In this document: piece by piece, positions 42,077 to 52,146 of the stretch | How positions within the stretch are numbered: the first letter of the stretch is position 1 | Layout of the letters: the number at the start of each line of letters is the position of its first letter | Made by a program: the position numbers and the translations under genes | NCBI RefSeq assembly: GCF_042100115.1 | Contig: NC_091273.1 | Span: 3,038,001 to 3,102,000, forward strand | Reading direction: 5' to 3' | Source: Alternaria dauci | Lineage: Eukaryota; Ascomycota; Dothideomycetes; Pleosporales; Pleosporaceae | Length of the DNA stretch: 64,000 nucleotides | Notes under the pieces: model-generated | Seen by the model: the letters and a program-made list of their open reading frames with translations, nothing else | Databases searched by the model: none | What the model was told of the DNA's origin: nothing

Positions 42077-44491
42077 TCACTTCTTGGCCCCAGACCTGGC
42101 CAGTTTTCGCATAAAGGCGTTTTGAACACCCTTGGTACCCTTGAGTTCCTTGTTCCTGCTCTTGTTGACTTCCATGTACGCCATGGTCTGACCACCGGAC
42201 AACTCAGAAAGCGTGCCGGCTGCCCTTCTCACCCCGTTCTTCTTCTTGTTGCCCTTGTTGGACGCATACTTGGTGCCGAACGCATCACCCTCGATCCTCT
42301 CTTCCTTGGCGTCTTCTTCACGAGCAAGTAGGACATCCATGAGAAGCTCCCGACGCTCTTGAGGTGTTGCGAACGCCAACTGTGAGAAATTCTCCAAGCC
42401 TTCAAGACGAGTGATGACTTTAAAGGCATATCCTTGATCGACTAGGAAAGCCTGGCGCTTGGACGAATAGTACATCTCGTCTGTATCCTTGGAGACTAGC
42501 GAATAGAAAAAGGCATTGAAGCCTTCGTCATTCCTACGTTTCGCCCTCAGGATTCTGCCCAAGCGCTGCGCTTCCTGACGACGAGAGCCGTAATGAGACG
42601 AGATTTGGATAAGGCACGTAGCTTCGGGTAAATCCAGACTGGTGTCACCAATCTTGGACAAGAAGATGGTGTTGACGAGCTCATTGTGTTGAAAGTTCTC
42701 CAGAATACGAAGACGTTCCTGTTGAGGTGTTGCACCGTAAATGTATGCCTTGCCGAGTTTACGCGAGTATTTCTCCAACGCGTAGACGTTGTCAGAGAAG
42801 ACGATAATCTTGTCTCCTCGTGACTCGTGGTAGTTGATCAGGAATTGACAGGCTTGAAACTTCTTGGGGTTCATGATGGAGAGCAGTGCACGCTTTTGTA
42901 AGGACGAAGGCTTGAGCCACTCTGTGTAGAATTCGGGTGTCATCTGGCACCAGACTTCAGCGCACTGAACCTTGGCAATGTGGCCTTGTTCCGATAGCTC
43001 TTGCCAGTTAGCTTCGTACAACTTGGGTCCAATGAGAAAGTTGAGATCATCGATCTTGTCATCTTCTCGCAGAAGTGTAGCTGTGAGACCCAACTTTGCA
43101 TGCGACGCAATCTCATATGTGACTTTCTTGAAGATGTTGGCGGGTACAACGTGCACCTCGTCAGCAATCAGCAGTCCCCATTCTCTCTCACGGATAAACT
43201 GCATGACCTTCTCGGCATCGTGCGAACGCTTCCTAGCGTTACTGATCATAGAGTAGGTGCTGATAATGATACCGGCCTGACGCGGGAATCTAGTCTTGTT
43301 GTCTGCAGTGAAGACGGCAACATCCTCTGGATTGATGTTGGACCATTTGATAAATTCGGCTCGCCATTGCACGACAGACATGGCGCTTGTGCACAGGACG
43401 ATGACTGATTTCTTGACACCACAGGCAGCTGTAATGCCAACCAAAGTCTTACCTGCGCCACAAGGCAACACAATGATACCCGAACGCGCGCGAGAGTTGG
43501 AGAACATTTTACTCAAAGCCTTTTCCTGGTAGTATCTTATCTGCGCGTGTGGCTTGAGATCGATTTCAAGATTCGGGTTGGTATCGTCGTTGTGAAAGTC
43601 ATACTCTTCAGTGAGTGGCAGACCAATGCTTCGGCAGCGCTTGACGACCTTTTCGCGCTCCTCGCTTCTGATCTGAAACGAGTGAACTTGGGCAACTTCG
43701 TCATCATCATCGTCCTCTCGGAGCGTGGCAATCATGTCGCTTGGTGGGGGGATCTGGGCGGCCTCTGGCGCTGGCTGCTGCGCCATATTGTTCGCACCAG
43801 CGGCCAGCTTGGTACCTGGAATAGCCATCTGTCCAATCTTAGGTGCGGCCTCCTTGATGAGCCCATCGGTTGAGTCTGCCCGACACTCGGCGACTACAGG
43901 GTCGCGGAGAAGTTTTTGGAGTATGGCAGGATCCTCGCTTTCGATGTACGACAGTGTCTTCTTCAGCACGATCTTGGCCTTGCCGAAGGCGGAGGTGGAC
44001 TTTTCGACAAACTGGATGATGGCGGCCGACAGGGCTGTCTTGGAGTAGCGGTCGAGCTTTTCGATAATCTCTTGCTTTGAGTGGCCAACACTGACGGCGG
44101 CGAAGAGGCTGTGGGTGGTAAGCTGGTACTCATGCATCTTGGAGACTCGCGACTGCGGCTCGGCGATGTTGATTAAAAAGTCCTGGGCCTCATCGAAGAG
44201 GGGGTGAAAGGACTCGAGAATGATGCCACCCGCATCGTTGACCCAGAGCGGGCGGTTGTAGTGGTCAGGCTTCAGCGGCGCACTCCACTGGTCCGACTTT
44301 CTGAAGAGGTCGGCCGCGGCATCTCTGACCCGTCCAGCGCGCGCCCGCTTTGTCATGGCCTTGACGTCGAACTCTTCCTTGAGCTGGTCGAACGTCTCCT
44401 GGTCGCTCATGGGCCCCTCGTCGTTGTCGTCCCAGCCATCTTCGGCCTCGGCGTCTGCTGCAGTCTGCGCGAGCTTGCGCTTGGGTGGCAT
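42077..44491 (-). CDS. SSL2: TFIIH DNA translocase/helicase XPB (Ssl2/Rad25/ERCC3)
   Basis: Single exon, 804 residues, similar to human XPB (782) and yeast Ssl2 (843). The N-terminal part contains the XPB damage-recognition region (RPLWVNDAGGIILESFHPLF). SF2 motifs follow: Walker A GAGKT near residue 344, DEVH box near 443, GLTATLLREDDK near 475 carrying the Arg-Glu-Asp (RED) motif specific to XPB, FSDNVYALEKYSRKLGKAYI, the SKIGDTSLDLPEA block, and motif VI QEAQRLGRILRAKRR near 641. The tail has the usual VDQGYAFKVIT and SGGQTMAYMEVNKSRNK elements. XPB opens promoter DNA for RNA polymerase II and acts in nucleotide excision repair. No active-site residue appears to be missing. It is divergent from the HID1-family gene. 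Confidence 0.97.
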   Translation of the reverse strand: MPPKRKLAQTAADAEAEDGWDDNDEGPMSDQETFDQLKEEFDVKAMTKRARAGRVRDAAADLFRKSDQWSAPLKPDHYNRPLWVNDAGGIILESFHPLFDEAQDFLINIAEPQSRVSKMHEYQLTTHSLFAAVSVGHSKQEIIEKLDRYSKTALSAAIIQFVEKSTSAFGKAKIVLKKTLSYIESEDPAILQKLLRDPVVAECRADSTDGLIKEAAPKIGQMAIPGTKLAAGANNMAQQPAPEAAQIPPPSDMIATLREDDDDDEVAQVHSFQIRSEEREKVVKRCRSIGLPLTEEYDFHNDDTNPNLEIDLKPHAQIRYYQEKALSKMFSNSRARSGIIVLPCGAGKTLVGITAACGVKKSVIVLCTSAMSVVQWRAEFIKWSNINPEDVAVFTADNKTRFPRQAGIIISTYSMISNARKRSHDAEKVMQFIREREWGLLIADEVHVVPANIFKKVTYEIASHAKLGLTATLLREDDKIDDLNFLIGPKLYEANWQELSEQGHIAKVQCAEVWCQMTPEFYTEWLKPSSLQKRALLSIMNPKKFQACQFLINYHESRGDKIIVFSDNVYALEKYSRKLGKAYIYGATPQQERLRILENFQHNELVNTIFLSKIGDTSLDLPEATCLIQISSHYGSRRQEAQRLGRILRAKRRNDEGFNAFFYSLVSKDTDEMYYSSKRQAFLVDQGYAFKVITRLEGLENFSQLAFATPQERRELLMDVLLAREEDAKEERIEGDAFGTKYASNKGNKKKNGVRRAAGTLSELSGGQTMAYMEVNKSRNKELKGTKGVQNAFMRKLARSGAKK

Positions 44492-45004
44492 CGTGGCGAC
44501 TGCCTGCCGATAGAAGACGGAGCCTCTTGGTGTGGCTGATCAAGATGTCGGTGCAGAAGGACAGTCGGGGGGTGAGGCGATGGGGTTGTTGACAGGTAGT
44601 ATCGACGAGGAGCGGGTGTAGAGAAGGTAGTGGGTGGCGGAGGCAGTAGGCAAAGGTAACGGAAGGCGCAGCGGTGATTATGTAATTACGTATGGCACCT
44701 GCATTTCTCGCGTCCTCGCCCAAGGGACACAGTCATACAGGCCAAGGTGGGAGATGACTGTGCGGGCACGAGACGACGACGACTAGCAGCACAGCAGCCC
44801 ACTCAGTGGAGTGGTGAGGATTTAGGTTGCATTCCAACGCGCCCAGACGCGAAAGCATGTGAATAGCCGGCGTTTGCTAGGGGGCCCTGCCGACGTCACT
44901 CTCGGCGAGGCTGTTCTCTGGGGGCTGCGCACCGCAACTACTCCTTCTGCCGTGGCTATTCCCAGCACATAGAATGCGCACATGAAAACGTGACATGCTT
45001 CCCA
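44492..45004. promoter_or_regulatory. Divergent promoter region between XPB and HID1-family genes
   Basis: 513 bp between start codons. GC-rich, without an obvious TATA box. No ORF of interest. Confidence 0.5.
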
Positions 45005-47949
45005 ATGGGCGCATCCGATTCAAAACTCTCCTTCAAGCAAGGCGTCTTTCGCCTGTCTGAGCCCAAGCAAATCCCTGCCGACGACGTTTACTGGACCGGC
45101 GTATGCTCTGCTCGTTGCTCTCTGTGCTGTTGCTGTGCTGACTATGGCGCCAGTTCTGGGAGCTGCCCGAGTCGACCGAGGATGTCTTCTCGCTCTTCTC
45201 GCCCGCAGACATTCGCCGCACCCGCGACAACAACCTAGCCAACCTCGAGACGCTCATCCTCGCCGTCACCTCACGCCTCATTGTCCTGCGCAACCACCCC
45301 TCCTTCCCTGACCCTGAGCTAGCCCCCGAGCGCGATGCCCTCAACTGCATACGGGTCCTGACGCGACTGCTGCCCTTTCTGTACGAGGCCGACCATCTCG
45401 AGACGTGGGAAGACCACTTCTTCTGGGCTGCGCGGCGAAAGCGCAGTCGGCGGGGCCAGCTGGTGCGAAGCGAGGTCATCTTCGACGAGGCCGACCCAGA
45501 GCAGACGCCCACGGAGAAGGAGCCCGAGTTCGAGAAAGCCAAGCCGCTGGCCGAGGAGATCATCGACACGCTGATTGACCTGCTCTTCTTCTCCGAATTT
45601 ACTCTTCCCAAGGTCACGGCTGGCAAGAGCAAGGTCACGTATGCGATATGGCAGAGCGGCGTGGGCTGCAACACGCCTGTCGCCTCGACCAAGGAGTTTG
45701 AGAGCAACCGGACCGAGATCCTGCGTCTGCTGCTTACTCTGGCAAGCAAGTCCATGTACATGTCGGCGGGTATACTCCCAGTCAAGGGCGTCAAGGCCAT
45801 CACATACATCGCGACGTGTCCGGACAAGCAGGTCGTCCTGTCCGTTCTCTGTTCGCTCCTGAACACGGTGAGTGTGCGTGCACGCTATCGCATGCACTGC
45901 TGACCCCCGCAGACCCTCAAATACAACCCCGCCACATGGCGTGTGCCATACGATCACGTCGTCTTCAAGGACCAGAGACAGGTCCTGGTCACATATTGCC
46001 TGCAATTACTTCTCGTACTGATCTTGTACCCCATACCCGAGTCCGGCAATGGTCCAGCACCCAAGAACTTCTTCCGCCATTTCCTTGGTCGTCTGCACCG
46101 GCCCCAAGACTTCCAATTCCTGGTCGACGGCATGACGAGGGTACTGAATCAGCCGGTATGCAACATGTGTAGTATACCACATTCCTAGCGCTGACACAGA
46201 ATAGCTCCAAGCCAACACCTCCTATCTACCTGGCAGCCACAAGTCACTCACGTGGGCACCTGAGATGATCATGCTCTTTTGGGAGGCCCTGCAGTGCAAC
46301 AAGCGTTTCCGTTCCTTCATCATCGATACCGACAGAGCCCATGATTTCGTCGTGCTGGTGCTCTACTACGCCATCGATCAGCGAAACGACCCGTCAAAGC
46401 AGGGTCTTGTGCGCATGTGCATCTTCGTACTCCAGACGTTGAGTGTCGAGCCGCAGTTTGGCAAGAGCCTCAACAAGACGTTTGAGGGGCAGGAGTCGCT
46501 TCCAGCTAGCATACGCATACCCAACTTCCACGGCACCTACGCTGACTACGTTATTACGGTGAGTACCACAATCAAAAGCCTTGCATTTGCTAATCATGTC
46601 AGTCCATTTATACCCTACTCACAACTGGCAAAGGCAGACTAGACGCCATCTACCCTGCGTTACTAGCAATCCTCAACAACATTGCAGCTTACGTCCAGAA
46701 CATTGGGCGCGCCTCGAGCTCTAAACTGCTCCAATTGTTTGCCTCGATGTCATCTCCTAGTTTCCTGTTTGCAAACGAGAACAACCACACTCTTCTGCAA
46801 TCACTACTAGAGGTTCTCAACGCCATGATCGAACACCAATACCAACACAATCCCAACCTGGTGTACGCTATCGTACGGTCACGGAAGAGGTTCCAGGCAT
46901 TGAGAGATTTCACCTTGGAAAGCGGGCAAGAAGAAATTGAGCGGCAAAATCAACAACGCAAGGAGGGCGGCGAGGATCTTACTCGCACCAGCTCCATCGA
47001 TAGCCTCAGAAGTCCTACGGTAGCCCGGACGCCTACTTTAGGGAATGTACCAGAAGAAGACAGTGCTTTCGCCATTGGCGATGACGATGACGACTCTGAT
47101 GCGGACGATCCACGTCCCTCAGAGCCATCAAGGTCTCCAGTGCCATCGCAGTCGGGCGCTTCCAGAAGCGCGTCGATAGCATCATCTGTGGAAGACTCTG
47201 TGCCGTCCCAGGTAAGAGGCATGTCGGAGAAGGCAAGAGGCAAGATGCCAGTAGGCCAGCCTGCCTTCTCCCGGCAGAACAGCATGACCAGCCTGCATAG
47301 TGCAGCAGGTCCAGCCTTGGCCACCAATGAGTTCTTCTCACCATCTGTCCCATGGGTAAGTGAACTTGATCCCGATGACAAATTCGTCTAACATTATTCC
47401 CAGTTGGAGGGATGGCTTTCGGAGCTACCACTACACACCATTCTTATGCTAATATCGGAGCTCGGTCCTAAGATGCCTAGCTCAGGCAGCTCCAATGACA
47501 CGGCAGCAGCGCTGCACACCATTCGCGAGACTGAGGTACGCGGAATCGAACCTTCGCCTATCAGGGTGCATCTCTTCGAATGGTCAGCCTTATCTCTGGG
47601 CTGGTACGAGTCGCTGCTCTGGGGATTTGTTTTCGCGGCCGAGATGCTCGTAGCCAAGGGTACTGCCGGGGTTTGGAACAACACTAGCATAAGACTGTGT
47701 AAGTAATACCCAGGAAGAACTGCATGTGAGACATGGACTGACTTTGTACACCTATCATTAGTCAAGGTCCAAGAAGTTGGGGCCGCAGCTCCTTCACTCC
47801 TACAGCCAAGAGGGGCTGTAGACGCGGTAGGGAGCAATCTGGTGCAGCGAATCGGCTCCCTCAACTTGCGCGGAGTTGCAACTCAAGCTGCGCAACGCTC
47901 CCCAGCGAGCAGCGGTAATGCCGGCGCCAACACAGTTAGAGATGTGTAG
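45005..47949 (+). CDS. HID1-domain protein (HID1 / fission yeast Ftp105 family)
   Basis: Seven exons: 45005-45100, 45154-45867, 45913-46155, 46205-46558, 46603-47355, 47404-47698 and 47762-47949; 880 residues. All six introns are 44-63 nt and keep frame. The start MGASDSKLSFKQGVFRLSE has Gly2 and Ser in place for N-myristoylation, as in animal HID1. The Hid1 domain spans most of the chain: VYWTGFWELPESTEDVFSLF, LRNHPSFPDPELAPERDALN, then YMSAGILPVKGVKAITYIAT, KSLTWAPEMIMLFWEALQCN and SFLFANENNHTLLQSLLEVL. A disordered Ser/Asp-rich insert precedes the final block (SLGWYESLLWGFVFAAEMLV). Family members are peripheral Golgi proteins involved in protein sorting; Ftp105 recruits the deubiquitinase Ubp5 to the Golgi in fission yeast. 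Confidence 0.92.
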
Positions 47950-48594
47950 CTACATGCCGCAACCATGCTATTCCAGCCACATGGCAAAATTGGCCACGGC
48001 TTCTATCATCATATTAGAGAATTAGTCGTACCGTGAATGCTGATTGGCGTACCTGAAATGCAGGTTAGGCCTTTTACCCCAATTGGAGCTTGACATTTGC
48101 CGATCATTTTGGCTCGGCTGCACAGCCACAATACTTGCCACACGTCGGTAGACTAGGAATAGATAACCAACAACAAGGGATGACTCTCTACGGGACGCTT
48201 CTAGATCTTTCCCACGATTTGACAGTGAGGCAGAACGCGCAAGCTCCAAGCCGTCTCTGACGCGCCTCAGGACGATCTTATCTTGATATGCCATCGCGAC
48301 GAGTGATAGTGTTATGCGGAGGTACCTTTTGATTATGTAGTGCTTCCACTAGCTAATGGTATACATTCTACATCTCCGCACTGATGCTCCTAGTGAAAAA
48401 TACTTGGTACCGAGTCTTTGGCGAACATTATCACGGCTTATTTGTGGGAACAGGGTGTTTTGCAACCAGATTAGGATATACATGACGCTCCACAAAGGTA
48501 CGTACACTATACTCTTACTAGAATACTATGTGAATAAAAATTGTTAACATTCAGGCAACAAAGTCATCTTACTATCAAACTCTAACCCCGTATC
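47950..48594. other. Intergenic region
   Basis: About 645 bp. No supportable gene. AT-rich towards the 3' end, where it becomes the promoter of the epoxide-hydrolase-like gene. Confidence 0.55.
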
Positions 48595-50580
48595 ATGGCG
48601 GCGCCTCATGATGATGAAGCCATTACCACGTATAGCATGCACGTGCGTGTCTATCCACCTTTGACGTCTCGATGAGTTGGTCAGCCTAACTGCGCGATAG
48701 GTATCCGCAAAGTACCTTGAGCTTACGAAGAAGAAACTCGAGTTGACGCGTTTACCACGCGAACTTGAGTTGCCGAATGAGAGGAGATGGGGCCAAGGCA
48801 CACCGAAGAGTGTGCTTGAACCGCTTTTAGACTTTTGGTATGTTAGTTTCTACTTTGTTAAGAGCTTATTTGCGTGGGAAAGGAGCGAGAGTGGGATTCG
48901 CAAAGAGGCATATTGCTGTGTTGCGGTGGAAAGAGCATGATGAGAACAACTGGCTGTGTTTTCTCTCATTACACACATCAATTCCATTCACCCGACAACA
49001 AACATACCCGGAAACTGACAACCTCACAGGCTCGAAGGCTATGACTGGCGCGCCGCCGAGTCCCGCTTCAACTCCACCCTGCCCCAATACCGCACGACCA
49101 TCACCATACCCTCCGCCGCCTCTCCTACCACCACAAAATCGCTGCGCATACACTTTGTACACAAGCGATCGAAACACCCCAGCGCCATCCCTTTACTTCT
49201 CTGCCACACATGGCCTTCTTCATTCATAGAGGTCCAACGCATCATCGACGGATTAACAGATCCGCACTCTGTACCAGGGTACGGTGATGGCAAACAGCAG
49301 GCTTTTCATATCGTGGCACCGAGTATACTTGGTTTTGGGTTTAGCGATGCCAGTATGGAAGAAGAATTTGGGTTGTACAGAACGGCTGAAGTATTTCAGA
49401 AGCTGATGGGACGGCTGGGGTATGCGCAGTTTGTTGCTCATGGAACGGGATGGTAAGTGAGATGCTAATAGTCTGACATGTGGTGGCTAATGAGCTTCAT
49501 TAGGGGGTTTGGCATCTGTCGCGCATTGGCGCTGAGACATCCAAAGAGTTGTCTGGCGGTGCATACGGCGAATCCGTCGTTTGAAAAGCCAAAGTTGAAG
49601 AGTGGCGCGATGCAGTATCTCAAGTACCGTGTTGCCAAGTTGACAAGGGCAAAGGTGCCATTGCTGAGCTTTGGTTATGTGCCTAGCGAAGTGCAGGCTT
49701 CACCAACGACCATGACCGAAAAACACGTCGCCATACAGGATGGGGTGTGTGACGGTGAGCCATTAGGGCCTCTACTGCATCGACTGTACTCTCTCCGGCC
49801 GCAGACACTGGCATTTTCTTTATGCGATTCACCAGTTGGGTTGCTAGCCGCTCTGCTGGATGTCATTCATACTAGGGATCTGCCGCAGCGACCGCTCTCG
49901 TCGTCTCGATCGAGGAGTCCGTTCCTCTCGCCTGTTGAGTTGGAGATGCAGCGTGGCGATGAGGAGCAGGAAGAACAGGACGAGCTGCGTTCAACATCTA
50001 CGGTGCGACCTGGGGATACGACGAGCCCGGAAAGAGCGGAAGGCGATGGGAAAAGCTATACCTGGAGTCCGACCGAGGTACTCAACTTTACCATGCTACA
50101 GTGGTTACCTGGGCCTGAAGCGGTACGTTACCTTTTCTTGTGTTTGGCGCGTGGGTGTTGAGAAAGCTGGGAGGTACTCGCGCGTGACGCATTCTCGCGG
50201 CTTGAGATCCGCCGAAAGCTACAACGGCTCGTTCTTGACCTTTTCTTCCATGGTTCTTCCCGCTGACGTCTTCCCGCAACTAGGCTCTTCGCTGGCTCCG
50301 CCGCGCACACATGGACATGCAATCCCCCTCATACCACACCTTCACACCTACTCCCCTGGGCATCTCCACTTTCCTACCTCCTAACAGCAGTACTGCAACA
50401 CCACTCATGTGGGGTGCGAGCTCCTGGGACATATCCTGGGTGAAGCGTCATGCCGGTCGCCCTGCAACGTTACCCGGCTTCGAGGCCCCGGATGCGCTAG
50501 TGCTAGATCTGAGGGAGTGTTTCGCGACGATGATGGACAGAGGGAAAGTCAAGTTGGAGATGCCTGTTAGGGAAAGTTAG
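48595..50580 (+). CDS. Epoxide-hydrolase-fold protein lacking catalytic residues (probable pseudoenzyme)
   Basis: Five exons: 48595-48642, 48701-48837, 49030-49452, 49504-50122 and 50284-50580; 507 residues. The N-terminal EHN domain is clear (ELTKKKLELTRLPRELELPN, then RRWGQGTPKSVLEPLLDFW and LEGYDWRAAESRFNSTLPQY), followed by an alpha/beta hydrolase core (AFHIVAPSILGFGFSDAS). Key positions of microsomal-type epoxide hydrolases are changed: the oxyanion HGWP reads HTWP (121-124), the nucleophile motif G-x-D-W-G reads GTGWG with Gly202 in place of Asp, and the C-terminal GHFAALE region reads LPGFEAPDA, without the His. A charged, Ser-rich insertion of about 60 residues separates the cap and C-terminal parts. 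Catalysis by the usual mechanism looks impossible; a binding or regulatory role is inference. Confidence 0.8.
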
Positions 50581-51606
50581 GTTGTAATGAGTGTTGATTG
50601 AGGATATAGGTATATCAGGTTTGTTGTATGCGTTTAGAGCTGAAAGTCAGATGGCGGGCATGGTGTTTCGGCCTGTGGCCATGGCTTGCTGGGAGAATGC
50701 TTGTTGGTTGCAGGGGCCGTGCTGATGTAGAAGGGTCTGGTATCCTTATGGCGATATGGTATACATGTATACGCAGCTCTGTACAATTGTTATTTCGAGA
50801 TGTAATTGAGTTGACTACATCGAATCGCGCAAGTTCTCGCGTTAGTTGTGGTGGGTGGTCTGCTACAACAACGCAGCTGGGATCGGTTGGTGGAAGAGAT
50901 TGAAAAGGAGGATGCACCATATGCCCATCGGGTACTGGGTGATGGGGTCAGGCTGGGCTGGTGATATCAGGTACCAAAGGTACTACGCGTTAAAGCCGCA
51001 AGGATGAGCGGTTAGACCAGGCAAGGTATAGCGTGTCTAGAGAATATTAGCATGCTCCCTGATGCATATAGCGGAAGCCGATCATGGCAACCAGACAAGT
51101 CGGACCTACTCGTGTCGTGTGTCAGGCACATGGTGGCGGATGCCATACCCGCAAACGACTTGGCTGAGACGGGTGCAGTGGCATTGGCAGACGGCGGGGC
51201 GCTCCAGCCACTTGGGACAGGCGGTGACGTCCTAATGCGAAAACACCGCACTCGTTAAAAATCGTGTCGCGTGAAGGCCCGAAGCTTCCACGACGTCGCC
51301 CCAGCTGCACGCACGTTAAATTGCCTTGGTCAGGTTTGCTTCCACTGCGCACAGTACGTCGCTCTTCTGAAAACCTCACCACGCCCACATCTGTCTACTT
51401 ACAGCCTGGGAATATCTCTGAGAAGTCGGCCGGCTCACCCACAGGCAGATTCCATCAGCGCCCAACGCCATTGCTTTGACTTTTCTGCTCTACGCCCCCC
51501 ACCCGACTTCATCGTCACGCTGGCAGACCTACTCTTCTCCCTCTTCACCACTGCCTAGGCTACGGTAGCCCGCAGACCATCTGTAGCCGCCCGCTTCGGC
51601 TCTTCT
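50581..51606. other. Intergenic region
   Basis: About 1 kb upstream of the SAM decarboxylase leader. ORFs here lack recognisable features. The sequence becomes C/T-rich from about 51390, as expected for a strong fungal promoter and leader. Confidence 0.5.
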
Positions 51607-51726
51607 ATGCGTCGAGAGGACCTGGTACGCTTTCTGTCCAAGCCTGCGAAGTGAGTCGTCGTCTCCGCGTGAAGCAGTGTGCAAGACATCTTAACGGCCA
51701 GCGCTGACCTCTACAGGCCTCGATAA
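51607..51726 (+). promoter_or_regulatory. Candidate upstream ORF in the SAM decarboxylase leader, with 5'UTR intron
   Basis: ATG at 51607 opens a 15-codon ORF ending in TGA at 51652-51654. A GTGAGT donor at 51651 and CTACAG acceptor ending at 51716 define a 66-nt intron; splicing changes the ending to AKPR and a TAA at 51724-51726 (17 codons, MRREDLVRFLSKPAKPR). By inspection this is the only ATG between 51600 and the main start at 52147. SAM decarboxylase mRNAs in animals and plants carry polyamine-responsive uORFs, so a regulatory role is plausible. Confidence 0.5.
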
Positions 51727-52146
51727 CATTCATCACGCCCCCCTAACCTACCACCAACCATCATATCTTTTTAAGCAGATCTCCTCGTCTGCTGGACCCG
51801 ATACTTGCCCAGGGTATCGGAATCTGGTATCGCGAGGACCCCCACGACTGCCACCATTTCCCGGCGAAAGGCCTCGTTTATCCCCCTCAACGCCCGACCT
51901 CCCTAACATCGACTACGGTCGGTTACCCTCTTTTCCATAAACTGCTGCTGGCACACGCCAGCCTCGCCTACTCTTTGCGACCCGTGGGCCACTTCTTCTC
52001 AGGCGAGCACCGCATTGCTTGTCTGAGCGAGGTTGTGCTGCACATAGCTTCATAGCTAGCCACATCTCCAAGCCTCTGTGCAAACTCGGCCAGAAAACAC
52101 ACCTGCCCTATCCGTCCTGTGCGCGCGACAGCCACACAATCGAGAG

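Noticed and set aside
45033..45866. 277-codon minus-strand ORF
   Set aside because: It is antisense to exons 1-2 of the HID1-family gene; its Ser/Arg-rich composition is what mirror-frame reading of that gene gives.
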